Part shown: piece by piece, positions 18,916 through 30,232 of the stretch | Position numbering within the stretch: the first letter of the stretch is position 1 | Layout: each line of letters opens with the position of its first letter | Source of the DNA: Blastocladiella britannica | Taxonomy: Eukaryota > Blastocladiomycota > Blastocladiomycetes > Blastocladiales > Blastocladiaceae | Direction: 5' to 3' | DNA: 34,891 nucleotides | Assembly: GCA_025349905.2 (NCBI GenBank) | Contig: MU624652.1 | Coordinates: 1-34,891, forward strand | Made by a program: the position numbers and the translations under genes | Notes under the pieces: generated by a model | The model's database searches: none | What the model was told of the DNA's origin: nothing | What the model saw: the letters and a program-made list of their open reading frames with translations, nothing else

Positions 18916-20526
18916 ATGCCAGGCCAACTTCGCCGCACCGGCGCCAGCACCTCGTCCACCTTCTCGGGCGGCACCGATCCGAACGACAATCCCAGTAACA
19001 ATCACACACCCCATATGTACAACAGCAACACCAACGGCAGTGAAGAGTCCATCACCACCGACGAGGCCGCCGACTTCTTGGATCAAGTGCAGGCGCTCGT
19101 GGACGCGCTGGATTTCCTCGACGACACGTTATCGGCGGTGGCGGTGCGTGGGCAGCAACCTCACACGGGTAATGACGAAGATCAGGAGGATCAGGAGCAG
19201 CGTCAGGATCCGCGTGAAACTACTCACGAGACCATGGATGGACTGCGTATGGCCCTGTCAGCACTCCAGAGCCCGATCGCCCCACGCGTTCGGCCCGTGT
19301 CGGTTGCCCATGGAGCCGTCTCTGACCTCGGATTCGATCTTGACAATGACGATGGAGAACAAGAAGAACAGGAAGAGGAAGAGGAAGCCATGTTGGCCGA
19401 CATGCTGGCGTCGATCCAGCGCGTGCGTCGCGCCACCGAGCCGCCTCCGACATCATCCCCCTCATCTTCGGGATCACGGCCGTCGCGGCCACCAGTGGCA
19501 ACTCGGACAATGGCGGTCGCGAGCGGCGCTCATCGCGGCGGAGCGTGGCATGCCGTCTCGCATCGTGGCGAGGATGACAACATTGATGAGCCATCCCGCC
19601 ACCGCATCCACGTGCGCTCTCCGGCCGTGTCCCCGCGCCATGGCTATGGTGCATCGGGCGGTCCTCCAATGCCGCCGCGCCGCGCCTCGTCAGGGACCCT
19701 CGGGACCATGGACCTACTGCCCGTCAGCACTGGAGATGACGACAACGCCGTGACCCCGTCCGGCGCCACCAGCGTGCGGTCCACGAGCGACGCCGACATG
19801 TTGCCCGCCCAAGGCATCACCGCGACCGGAGAACTGCCAGTGACTCCGGTCCACCGCATCGTCGCGGGCCCGCTGAGTGCCGCGGCGCGTGCGCGCCAGA
19901 CGTCCGAGTGCTCGTGGGGCGACTTGGAGGAGGCGGTGACGGGCGGCGGCGGGGAGGCGGCGGCGCGTGCGCGTGCGGCCATGCACGTGACGGCGCCCAG
20001 CATTCATAACCACCGGGCATCGTCGTCGTACTCGACGTGGGCGGGGATTGCGGCGCGGTACGGGATTCCGATCACCGCTGCCGGTGCCGCCACTGCGGGT
20101 GCCACCGGGGACGATTCGGACGATGAAGAGGAGGACGATGATGACGATGAGAACAGTCAAGAGTCCGGAGAAGATGGAGGAGAAGGGCGGCGCACGCGGC
20201 CCGTGTCGCGGATTGGGCACTACTGGACGCCCGGATCGACCACGGGGACCGTCGCGACCGGCGGTACTGAGACGGCAGGTGGTGCGACGCGTCATGCTGT
20301 ATCCCCGCCCCCGCAGCGTCGTCGTACCGACGGAGTGAACGGATCGAATGGCCGCGCCAAGTCGCCCAGTCGGAGCTGGATGCGCATGATGACCGGCGAG
20401 GTCAACAGCATGGCCAAGATGGCGTGTGGGCCGGTGCCAGTGCCGAACCGCGTTGGAGCGGTGGCGGTCGGCGCGGTGGTCCGCGGGCGTGGCGGCGTGG
20501 CCCTGGCGAGTGCCGCGTTTGTGTAA
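18916..20526 (+). CDS. Disordered orphan protein, Ser/Asp/Glu/Gly-rich
   Basis: 536 residues, intronless. I recognise no family. One predicted helix-like patch near residues 49-75 (DEAADFLDQVQALVDALDFL) may be a coiled-coil or interaction motif, followed by two acidic tracts (about residues 149-161, EEQEEEEEA, and about 400-415) and many Ser/Pro-rich low-complexity segments. There is no signal peptide or TM helix except a weakly hydrophobic Val/Ala-rich C-terminus. The composition suggests a nuclear or scaffold protein, which is inference. AATAAA occurs 37 bp after the stop (20563-20568). The long open frame in GC-rich DNA and the divergent arrangement support a real gene, but codon bias could also leave such frames open. 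Confidence 0.6.
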   Translation: MPGQLRRTGASTSSTFSGGTDPNDNPSNNHTPHMYNSNTNGSEESITTDEAADFLDQVQALVDALDFLDDTLSAVAVRGQQPHTGNDEDQEDQEQRQDPRETTHETMDGLRMALSALQSPIAPRVRPVSVAHGAVSDLGFDLDNDDGEQEEQEEEEEAMLADMLASIQRVRRATEPPPTSSPSSSGSRPSRPPVATRTMAVASGAHRGGAWHAVSHRGEDDNIDEPSRHRIHVRSPAVSPRHGYGASGGPPMPPRRASSGTLGTMDLLPVSTGDDDNAVTPSGATSVRSTSDADMLPAQGITATGELPVTPVHRIVAGPLSAAARARQTSECSWGDLEEAVTGGGGEAAARARAAMHVTAPSIHNHRASSSYSTWAGIAARYGIPITAAGAATAGATGDDSDDEEEDDDDDENSQESGEDGGEGRRTRPVSRIGHYWTPGSTTGTVATGGTETAGGATRHAVSPPPQRRRTDGVNGSNGRAKSPSRSWMRMMTGEVNSMAKMACGPVPVPNRVGAVAVGAVVRGRGGVALASAAFV

Positions 20527-20562
20527 CTCTCACCCCTCATTCAATACATCTGTAAAGTATTA

Positions 20563-20568
20563 AATAAA
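20563..20568 (+). terminator. AATAAA polyadenylation signal of the orphan gene
   Basis: AATAAA 37 bp downstream of the stop codon at 20526. Confidence 0.55.
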
Positions 20569-20785
20569 AAAATCCGTGTCTTGTCGTGGTACCTGCGTGT
20601 TGACGTGTGTGCCGACGCTGACGTGGTGGGTGTTGGATGGGTGGATGCGGTCCATGCTTTCCCGTCACCGCTCTTTCTTTTTTCTCTTGCATTTTTATTT
20701 AAAACAACCCACAATCGGTCGAGTCCTCGTCCTCGTCCTCCTCCTTCACGGCAAAAACAAATAACAAAAAAGTAAAGGCATAACA

Positions 20786-21806
20786 ATGTCCACCCCCCCA
20801 CTCCAAGCGCGCCTGCTCAAGCTGGCCAAACACCAGCAGTTCCCGTGGTTTGTCGGCCACGTGCTGACGGTGCTGGGCCTGCCGCTGTACGTGGTGTTGG
20901 GCAGCGTGGGCGCCTACTACCGTGCCCTGCTGGGCGCCATGGTTGCGTACGGCGTGGTGCTGTACCGGCAGCACGCCCCGGCCCTCCGCAGTGGCGCCGC
21001 GGGCGGATGGCAGGCGGTCATGTCGCGGGCGTCGGTCGATCTCAACACACACTACTTTGGGCTGGCCGGGTTCTTTTGGATGTCGTCGTACCCGTGCATT
21101 GGTACGGTATACTCTTTTTTTTATTTACTTTTTGGTCATGGGTATGGATGGATGGATGTGAGTTAGTTGATCACTGTTCTGTTGTTTTGCAAAAATGCAC
21201 TGCAAAAGCGCCCGCCACCTGACTCTCGCACATTCACACAACACGCGATCGGCCCACACACACACACTGACACCCTTTACATAAAAAATATATATAGCCG
21301 TCCTGGTCCCTTACACCGCCTTCTCCCTGTTCCACACGATCTCGTACTCGCGCGACACGTTGCTCCCGGCCGTGTTCCCACCCCCGACCCCTCCGCCCGC
21401 CGTGATCGCCGCCCTCGTCACCCGCGCCACCGCATTCGCGACGCAGCGGCAGCCCCAGGCGCTGCAGCTGGCGTCGTACTGGGAACTGACCGCCACCCCG
21501 CTGTACTTGATCCTGCAGGTGCTCACGTGGCGCCAGTCGTTTTTTGCGCCCATCTTTTACGCACAGTTCATGGTCACGCGGTACATGACGTCGGGAACCA
21601 CGCGCGCGGCCGCCACGACCGTGCGGCGTGAGCTCGATGGGCGGATGGAACCGTTGGCGGCGCGGGCCGACGTGGTCGGACATGTCGGGCGGGCGTACAT
21701 TGTGGCGCGGAACTGGGTCGGTGGGTACTTGGACAAGCGGATGTCCGCCGGTGGAGCTGGTGCTCCTGCTGGGCAGCCGTCGCCGGCTCAGCCGCGTGCG
21801 CAGTAA
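20786..21806 (+). CDS. TMEM33/Pom33-family ER and nuclear-pore membrane protein
   Basis: Exon 1 20786-21101, intron 21102-21297 (196 nt, CA repeat and TATATAG acceptor), exon 2 21298-21806; 274 residues. Family members shape tubular ER and associate with nuclear pores. Evidence: an N-terminal amphipathic segment (LLKLAKHQQFPWFVGHVLTV), hydrophobic segments at about 25-60 and 85-120, the conserved HYFGLAGFFWMSSYP, the joined CIAVLVPYTAFSLFHTISYS and RDTLLPAVFP after the splice, and a further amphipathic region TATPLYLILQVLTWRQSFF. The C-terminus is Ala/Gly/Pro-rich. The phase-1 junction restores an Ala codon and places the family core in frame. Confidence 0.88.
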
Positions 21807-21992
21807 TCCAGTTGTTGCTGTTGTTTTCTTCTGCTTTTCCCAATTAAAAAAAAACCAATCCCACACTTTTTTTTTTTTTGGACCCGACCTTTGAGTATAA
21901 TATGAGGCGATACATTTTTTTTTTTTTTTTTTTGGAGTTGTAGTTGCAAATGGAAATGGAAAACAAACAAAAAAGCAAAAGGAAAAGAAAAA
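21807..21992. other. Convergent 3' spacer with A and T homopolymers
   Basis: The TMEM33-like gene (+) and LARP1 (-) end facing each other 186 bp apart. The spacer holds runs of A or T of 9-18 nt near 21845, 21868 and 21915. No gene is seen. Confidence 0.6.
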
Positions 21993-24900
21993 TCACTTGC
22001 GACCGGGCGGCGCAAACCGCTCGTCCAAGATCGACACCACGGGGGTCGAGATCACGGGCGGGTTCGAGACGCGGCGCGCGGCCCGAGCGGCCCGTTGCGC
22101 CGTCGTCGACGGGGCTGCCAAGGGACCTGCCGCCGCTTGAGTCACAGCCGCTGGAACCGCCGTCACGGCAGTAGGAGTCGATCGAGCCGAAGACGACGAA
22201 GGACCAGCAACAGCACTAACAGTCGGACGCTTCTTGGCCGCGGCAGCAGCCATATCGGCGTACTTTTTAAACTCCTTGATGGACTTGAACCGGTCGAGCG
22301 CCGGTTGCAAGTCGCCACGGACCACGATCGGGTTGGCCTGCTTGTCCTTGCGGTAGTACAAGTACGCCCACAGCTTCTCGAGTCCGTACAAGAGCTCGGC
22401 CGCGTGGTCCGAGCCCGGCGCCGCCGCTCGGCGCGCCTGGTGCTGCACGTAATCGGCCAACGTCAGCTCTTCGAAATCGGCGTACAGTTCGGGCCGGAAC
22501 TTGGCCTCGAGGCCGTAACTGTAGAACCGGAACAAGCACTCGATCGGGTACCGGTACCCCTCGGCGGCGTCCTCGAGTGCCAGCCGCTTGAACTCGCCGT
22601 ACATCTTGCGGTTGAAGTGGTCGCGCAAAAAGTGCGACCAGAACCGGTACAGCGTGTTCATTTCGGCGCACCGCACGCCCAGCCGTTTCCGTTCCTTGAG
22701 CGCTTTGGTGCGGTACTTGAGGTACTTTTGCTGAATGAACCCGTTCTCGCGCAGCAGCTCGTGGCTTGGGTGCTCGTGACCCATGGCCAGCAGCAGTTCC
22801 TGGGCCAGGTCGTGCTCGACCGACTTGCTCAACGTGGTGCCGTCCGTCGTCGGTGCCGAAGCAGTGGCCATGTCGAGCGGCGCACTGCTGCCAAGCTTGC
22901 TCGCCACCGCGGTCGCCGGAACCGCCAGGGCCGCAGCAAGCGCATCCTCGCCAAACGCGATCTGGGTGGTCGGCGACGTGGCCGGCGAGAACACGTACCC
23001 GATCGAGTCGGCGGCGGCATCGGTCGCGTAGAACTGGCGCGTGTCGGGCTTGTCGGCGTGGCCCGCGGGCGGCGCGGCCGAGATCGGGAAGAACCGGGGG
23101 GCCTTGGCCTTCTTGTTGCTGCCCTTAGCGCCCTTGGCAGCGATCGCCGGCGATGAAGACGAAGACGCACCGAGCGGCGGGAACGCCTCGGCCTTGCCCC
23201 CAGCGGTCGTGGTCTTGACGGGCTCAATGGTGGTCGCCGGCGTGATCTGGTCGTGCGGCAGCTTGACCGTGGTCACCTTCTGCGTACTGCTGCTACCATC
23301 GACGACACCCGCAGCCGCCGCCGCCGCCGCCGCCGTCCGCGCAGACCGGCGCAGCGCCAGCTCATACTGGTACAGGCCCTCGTTGATCGCAAAGTTCATT
23401 TCGTCCGTGACCGACCGGCGGTCGAACCCGGCATTGTACCCTTTATCCTTGTCGTGTTTCTTGGGCCGCTGCGTGACAATCACCAGGCTCGACAAGAACT
23501 CGTCGGGCAGCTCGTCGTCGGACCACGCGCCCCAGTCCTCGTCGTCCACGTAATCATCGTCGTCCGACGGCAAGTCGTGCTCGCCACGGACCACCGCCTG
23601 TCGGCGCGGGTTGGCGAGCAGGTCCTCGTCCAGGTGGAACATGCTGGTCTCGTCATCGTCGCTGGTCACCTTGGCGGTCGCCAGCATCGACGTGCCTGCG
23701 GCTGCCGAGCCGGGACGCGATGACGTCGCGGGCGCGGGCGCGCTGGGAGCCAGCGCGTGTGGGGTACCGGCCGGAGATGTCTGCGACGCGGCCTCGGCGC
23801 TGAGCACCACGGATGCTACTGCGGCGCCGGTAGTCACATCGGCCGATCCGAGCATCTGCTTACCTGCCGCCGCCGCCGCCACGGGGGTCGCGGTCGATGG
23901 GCTGCCGGTGCGCGACGAGAGCTTGCGCGTGCGCGATGCGGCGCTCGACACCTTGCGCGTGCGCACCACCTGCACCCAGTCGTCGGCGCCATTCACGGTC
24001 GTCTGAGCTGCGGGCGAATCGGATGCAACGGCACCGGTCGTCGCGGTTGCCGCCTGCACCGACACGTCGTCTTCTGCCGGCACAAATCGGGCGGGTGCCG
24101 GCATGTCCATGGGCGCGGTGACCTTTTATGTCGTTTTTGGAGCCGTTAGTTTTATGTTTGTTGTTTGCTGGCCATGACCGTGACACCAAGGAAATAATAT
24201 CCTTCCCTTTACTGGTTCCCAGCGTATACTCTTGGCGCGATTTATAATGATTTATGTACGGTGGCGCGCGTGTGGTCTTCTCCCTCTCTGACAACCAAGG
24301 GACGAATCCACCCTACCCACGCACCAAGCACGATCAAATTTTGTTGCCGCTTGCCAAGAGCATTTGCCAGGGGGTAATCCGCTTTCGAGACCCAAACCAC
24401 GCATTGAACATGTCTTCCCCAACCCCTTTCTTTTTTCCCTTACCTTTCAAATTCGGTCCCTCCAATCTCTTTTGTTTTGAATATGCCAGATGACGCTGAC
24501 AAGACAAAGCAAAAAAAATTAAGGAAACACTGAAGTGGAAATGACAAGAAAAAGATAGGAGAAAAAAAAAAAGACAAGTGCAAAACGGGAAGAAAGCAGA
24601 TCAACCAGAAAGAGTAATAATAAAAAGAAGGTGCGGCAAGGTGACGGCATGGCAAGCTCAAGTGATCGCAACAGTGGTTGTGGTGATACAACAGAAGAAA
24701 AGAACAAGGCAATGGGAAACACAACGACGCGTTTTGATTAACTCCTTTCAAAGATACGAATACGAATGGGGCGGGGGAAAGAGAGAGAAAAGTAGGTGCC
24801 ATGCCGCCACCGAAAAAAAAAAAAAAAAAAGATTGAAGAGCGAGTCGAATACGGTGCAGAGGAAGGAAAGAATATAAAAGGGGAACTAGGAATGTACGAA

Positions 24901-27000
24901 TGAAGGGAAAGAGTGGAAAAAAAATAAAAGAAAAAAAATTGCGCATCATACCAAACTGCCACTGGCAGACCCAAGAGGACCCGAGGACACCACTGCTGGC
25001 GTAGCGACGGCGATCGCAGGGAGCACCGGGAGCGGCATGCCAGTCGCAACGTACACGGGCACGGGCTTGAGCGACTTGGCGGTGGTCTCGTCCATGACCC
25101 AGCGGGCCCAGTCGTCCTTGCGGCGCAGCTTCTTGCCGTCCTGGACCTCGATGAGGTCCGAGCCGTTCATGGCGTCGCGCAGCAGATCCACCGAGTCGGT
25201 GAGCGCGCGCACGCGGTTGAAGTTGGCAATAAAGTCAATGTCGAGCCAGCCGCCGTTGGCGTCCATGTGGGTGCGCAGGTACAGATCCTTGCACAAGTTC
25301 TCGACCGATAGGTAGTCTGTTTTGTATTTTCGGGGATGTTTGAGTTGGATTGTCAATTGAAAAAGAAAAGAAATACGAACACTCGATCTGGGCGCGAATC
25401 TTGCGCTTGAGGGTCTCAGAGTCGACGGTGAAATGAGTCGCAGCGGACGAGTGGTGCGCAGAGTACACGGGCATGGCCGCGGACGGGTACGCAGCACCAG
25501 GGGCGCCGCCGACCGCGTACACGCCGTGGTGGTGGTGCGCGTGCTGCTGGCTGTGGTAGTTGCGGCGGGGAGCATAGCCAGTCGGAGACGCGCCATCGCC
25601 GTGGCGACGGTGCTGATGCTGGTTGCCACTTCCGCGCTGGCCCTTGCCGGCCGAGGGGCTGGCAGTGGGCTTGGGCGGCAGCGAAGTAGCGGCGGCCGAG
25701 GCGTCGCTGGCGGCATTCGCGGGCGAAGCGGCCTTCTCGGAGCGCGGCTTGGACGCAGTGCGAGGAGCAGCAGGGGAGGAGGAAGAGGAGGACGCATCGG
25801 CGTCAGAGCCGTCCTTTTTGGCGTGGTGGGGCAGCTTCTTGCGCGGGTGCGACGGCTTGGGCTTGCCGTCAGCGGTGGCATTACGCGGAGCACGCGGGCC
25901 GCGCTCGCGGGGAGCCGAGGCAGTGGCAGCGGGAGTACCGGCATAAGCAGCCGACGCGTCATCGGCCGCCGGAGGGGCGGGAATCGCCAAAGCTTTCCAG
26001 GCGCCCTTCTTGCCCTTGCGCGGGGTGGTGATTTCCGGCTTGGCCAGCGAGGACGATGAAGCGGAAGCGGCATCGGTAGAAGCAGCAGCTGCCGGCGCGC
26101 GCGACGGGCTCGAGGGGCGGGTGGTGGCGGGCGAGGCGGTGCTCGACTTGGCCACCTCGTCTAGTGTGGGCCACTTGTGCTCGGTGTCTGTTATAATTTT
26201 TTTTTGGGTGAGTGTTGTTGTTTTGATGGAACACATCACGTTTCATCAAGTCTCAATCAACAACAGTAAAAGGGCGTACCAGCAGCAACAACCGCGGCAA
26301 CAGGCACGTCGGTCGCAACCTTGCCCCACGCGGGGACGGCAGGCGCAGCGGCGGGCACCTGCACTGGCTTGGCTGAAGGGGCGGTATCAGCAGCGGCAGT
26401 CGGCGCGTCCACAGCCGCAGTCACGGGCGTAGCAGACGACGCGTCCGTAGAGGAGGCGGGGGCAGCAGTTGAAGTAGCAGCGGCGACAGGGACGGGGGAA
26501 GCAGAAGCGGCGGCGGCACGGGCCGCACGGGCCGCAGCTTTACGCTCGGCAGCAAGCGCACGCTCGCGCTCGGCCTTGAGCTGCTGCTTGCGTGTGCGCT
26601 TGGACACCACGGGCGCAAACGCGTCCGCATCCGCATCCGCATCCGCATCCGCATCCGTGGTAGCGACGGCCACGGGGGCACTAACAGGGGCAGGGACAGC
26701 AGCAACAACAGCTGGCGTTGGGGACCGCGTCCGCGAACGGACCGCAGGTGCAGGGACAACGGGAGCTGGCGCGGCGGCGGCGGCAACAACAACAGGAGCC
26801 GCGGGCGAGATCGGAGCCGGGCGTTTCCATGGGTTGGTGGCCGGTGGCTTGGCCGGCGTCACAGTTGGCTGTGCGGGAGCGGCCGCGGCGGCAGGGACAA
26901 CAACGGGCGCGTCCGCAACGGGAGCAGCAACATCAGCAACATCCGCAACTGCGACGACGCTGTCAACAACGGGCAATTCCGAAGCAACCGGGGCCGACAT
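21993..27000 (-). CDS. LARP1-like La-related RNA-binding protein
   Basis: Exons 27000-26280, 26187-25381, 25316-24952 and 24122-21993; introns 92, 64 and 829 nt; every junction keeps frame, giving 1,340 residues. LARP1 binds the cap and 5' TOP mRNAs and couples their translation to TOR signalling. The N-terminus has the LARP1-like [17 protein letters not shown] follows the first splice. The La motif spans about residues 495-585 ([29 protein letters not shown]), with the second splice restoring its Tyr-Tyr. The fourth exon has the LARP1 linker ([31 protein letters not shown]) and the DM15 region (about 1060-1225: [47 protein letters not shown]). The Ala/Pro-rich N-terminus includes an Asp-Ala repeat. 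The long third intron is the weakest link; two separate genes are the alternative. Confidence 0.85.
24123..24951 (-). other. 829-nt intron of LARP1, polypyrimidine-rich on the coding strand
   Basis: Begins GTATGATG directly after the Leu codon at 24952 and ends with ACTAACGG ... AAAAG before 24122, so donor, branch site and acceptor are all present and phase 0 is kept. From about 24490 to 24945 the plus strand is strongly purine-rich, so the transcript strand is C/T-rich with a 17-nt T run near 24814-24830. I see no coding domain or structured RNA here. Confidence 0.65.
26624..26657. repeat. CCGCAT hexanucleotide repeat coding for Asp-Ala
   Basis: About five tandem CCGCAT units on the plus strand, in frame inside LARP1 exon 1, giving an alternating Asp-Ala tract. 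Confidence 0.85.
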
Positions 27001-27268
27001 TGGGCAAATTTGGAGAAATGGGATTGTTGATTGGTGCGCTGAGCGAGCGAGATGTGTCGAGTCGAGCGATTGGATGGTTGGGCAAAAGGTTATACAAAAA
27101 AAACTAACAAATAGAAAATGGCCCAACACACTAACGGTGGGTCGAGGGTGCGTGGGAACGAGGGGGGCGAAGGGGAATCGTTGCCCAATGTGGCGCGGGA
27201 CAGACCGAGAAAAAAAATACGAAAAATCCTCAGTTCCCGTGACCAGTTGCACTCTTTCAGGCGCAAAT
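27001..27268. promoter_or_regulatory. Divergent promoter region, LARP1 / HECT ligase
   Basis: 268 bp between the start codons, containing both leaders. Coding-like frames continue across it on the plus strand only because it lies antisense to GC-rich exon sequence; no domain extends into it. Confidence 0.45.
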
Positions 27269-30110
27269 ATGACGGATCATTCCTTCCTCCCGCCCGCCGA
27301 CTCGGCCGGATCCATTGCCGCCGGCGACGACACGCGCGACCTGTGTGTCCAGAGCTACTACGCGCTGCTCACGCGCGGCTGCTCCCGACGCCGGCACGAC
27401 CAAAACCACATCCACAACGGCGGTGATCTGGTCCACCACTCGCCGTACTGTGCTCTGTACCTCGATCGCTTCCGTGCCCACGCGTCCCGCATCCACCTGC
27501 CCGACGTGTCCCGTCTGGCGGTTGTCATGGCGTGCCTATCTCTGAGCAAAATTCACTGCGATGGCAGTAGCAGTGACGCCTTAAATAAAGACGAGGAAAA
27601 CGAAGACTCTATCCCAGCCCGGTTCCGACGAGGCTGGGAATCCGTGCCGCTGCCCCTGGCCCGCCGTCTCGTGGCCAATTACGGGTTTCCTGCTGCTGCA
27701 AACGATCCAGCACCTAACGTTCTTCCGGATCCGGATCATGTACTCTGGCTTGCCGCCGTGACGGAAGGACGCCGGCCCCTCTCGCTTGGAATCCTGGCCC
27801 AGGTGCTGATCCCAGATCATGCTCCAGAATCTCCCATCTGCGGGCTGGACCTGGCGCGCCTCGCTCGCCTTGCCCGCGCGTGGCCACACGACGCGCACGC
27901 GAGCCTGTGGCGGGACGTGGTGGCCATGTTTGCCCTGGGTCTCGAGTCTCCGCACTGCAGCCCGGCCGCTCTTCCTGTCCTGGTGGCATTCTTTGTGCTC
28001 GCCGCCCATTGCCCGAGTGACGGCACCAGCCCTCCTGCTTCTACCAGCAATGATGGTAATGCCAGCACAAAAAAAGCAGATCCGCTCCATGGCTCGGTCG
28101 CAAGCCTCGCGGCTTTAGCTGCTGCCGCCAACACGTCTGCGATTCCCGTCGACGTCATGGCCGGCATGTGCGCCGAGCTGGCACGGGTCCCCGCGTCCCT
28201 CGGCGGTGCCCTCGCGCGGTGGATCACGCACACGACGACCACCAGTTCCGGATCAGCAGCAACCGCAGCACCTACTCGCGTCCAGGGCACCACGGTTGTG
28301 CGCGCAATGGTGGCCGGCGCACACGCGGTTCTGTCGGCGAGGTACGCCGCGGACGAGGCAGGGGACGGCGATGACGATGATCTGGAATCGCCGCCTCCAC
28401 GGGCAACACCGGCGGTGGTGGCGGCGGTGCGGGCGCTGGGCGTTGTCAATACCGTCGCCTCACGGTACCGGCTGCTGGAGGCCGGCGCACTCGCGCACCC
28501 GGACGTGAATGCGTCGTTTCGGCCGCGCATCGAGTACCTGCAGTGGAAGGCCAGCGAGCCACCTGGGTCATCCCCCGACTCTGGAACAGGAACTGGAGCA
28601 GCTGGAGTAACAGGGGCGGATAGCGTTTTTGCCGGCAAATCCGCGGTGGTCGGGATCAACGGGTCGCTGGTCCTTGCGCGCGCGCCGTACCTGCTCACGC
28701 CAGCCAACAAGGCCGATATCTTGCGGATCGAGTCGCTGGTGCTGATGCGCCACCACTTGCAAGCGGCGTTCTTCCGGTCGCTGTTTATTGGCGCATCACC
28801 GCCGTACCTTGAACTGGCGGTCCGCCGCGCGCACGTGGTGCGTGACACTGCCACTCAGCTCGCCGCCGTGCGCGATGCCCGTGACCTGCGCCGCCAGATC
28901 AAGGCGCATTTTGTCGGCGAGCCGGCCGTGGACGAGGGCGGGGTCGCACGCGAACTCATGGCGCTTGCGGCCCGTGGGGTCGTTGCGCCCGAGTACGGGT
29001 TGTTTACACCGTGTGGCCGCGCCAACGAGGTAGTGTGGTTCCTTTCTGGACTCCCGGTCGATCGCGAAGCCGCGGCCGATTACGAGCTCATTGGCAAACT
29101 GGTTGGCCTTGCCCTTTACAATGGGGTGGGTACCTCTATTTTCGCTTGTTGCATTTCTGCACTCGCTAAATCCTAACCTCGGTTTTGGACACACTAATAG
29201 ATCCAGCTCCCCATCCACTTTCCGCTCGCGCTGTTCAAGAAGCTGATGGGTGAGCCGCTGCTACTGTCGGATCTCGCAGAAATCGACCCAGAGCTTGCGC
29301 GTGGGCTGCAAACTTTGCTCGAGTTCCCGGAAGAGCAAGTGCGTGAAACTTACTGTTGCTCGTTTACCATTGCCCCACCGCCGCCTCCTGGGTCGATGTC
29401 GGGAACCGATGCGACGGCTGCCATGGTTGAACTGGTTCCAGGCGGCGCGGACATGGAGCTCAAGGGCGATAATCGCAAAGAGTATGTTGCGGCCGTCCTC
29501 AACTGGCACTTGAATGTGGTTGTGGCCGATAAGTTCTCCATGTTCCAGCGCGGGTGGGATGCGGTGGTGGCCGAGTCATCGGTCAAGGTCTGTCATTTGC
29601 TTTCCTTATTTATTTGGGCTCGTTGTACTGAATATGGTTGTTTAGCACCTGTTTAATGGCGGGGAACTGATGCAAGTGGTCCTCGGAGACGACGAGTTTG
29701 ACTTGGATGCGCTGGCGGAGGCCGCTGTGTATGATGGCGGGTATAGCCCCGAGTCGCGCGTGGTGCAGTGCGTTCATTTCAGTTTTTTTTTTTTTACAGA
29801 GCATAGTGACAGTGTCTCTGACAACCAACCAACAACAAACGACAGAGATTTCTGGGCCGAGCTTAAGGCCCTGTCACTGGCTGATCAACGGCGGTTCCTG
29901 TTTTTCGTGACCGGATCTGACCGGCCTCCCGTCGGCGGGCTGGGCCGAGTGGTGGTGGTGATCATGCGCCAGGGACCCGACTCGGACCGACTGCCGAGTG
30001 CACACACGTGCTTCAACGTGCTGCTTCTTCCAGAGTATGCGACGCGAGAAAAAGTCCAGGTGATGGTCGGGCGTGCGGTGGCCCACATGGAGGGGTTTGG
30101 GCTCATGTGA
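27269..30110 (+). CDS. UBE3A-like HECT E3 ubiquitin ligase
   Basis: Exons 27269-29125, 29201-29587, 29646-29767, 29846-30110; introns 75, 58 and 78 nt; 876 residues. HECT ligases accept ubiquitin from an E2 onto a catalytic Cys and pass it to substrates. The N-terminus resembles the UBE3A AZUL zinc-binding module (YYALLTRGC, SPYC) but only C38 and C61 are Cys; H43, H47 and H49 sit where the other ligands would be. The HECT domain fills the C-terminal 350 residues: RIEYLQWKA, FFRSLFIG, FVGEPAVDEGGVARELM, YNG joined to IQLPIHFPLALFKKLMG, RRFLFFVTGSDRPPVGGLGR and GPDSDRLPSAHTCFN with catalytic C844, ending GFGLM. The middle (about 90-450) is helical and unassigned. Confidence 0.9.
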
Positions 30111-30199
30111 AATGAATACATGTCTCGGTCCAATGTCTCACCCAACCTGCCTCTATTAGATCAAAGCACAACTCTTTTTGTCTCGCTTGCCTCTCTGGG

Positions 30200-30205
30200 A
30201 ATAAA
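30200..30205 (+). terminator. AATAAA signal of HECT gene inside the leader of the next gene
   Basis: AATAAA 90 bp after the HECT stop codon and 28 bp before the next ATG, so the two transcripts probably overlap. Confidence 0.5.
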
Positions 30206-30232
30206 ATACATTTGGTAACAAGAAAAAAGAAA

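Noticed and set aside
22095..23156. 353-residue open frame on the plus strand
   Set aside because: Antisense shadow of LARP1 exon 4, Arg-rich as expected from GC-rich antisense sequence; no domain.
24440..24949. Phe-rich minus-strand open frame of 169 residues
   Set aside because: Translation of the polypyrimidine intron of LARP1; composition explained by C/T-rich sequence.
26321..27268. Upstream extension of the HECT reading frame (about 316 extra residues, Ala/Gly/Thr-rich)
   Set aside because: It lies antisense to LARP1 exon 1 and is low-complexity. The ATG at 27269 starts the AZUL-like segment and gives a sensible N-terminus.
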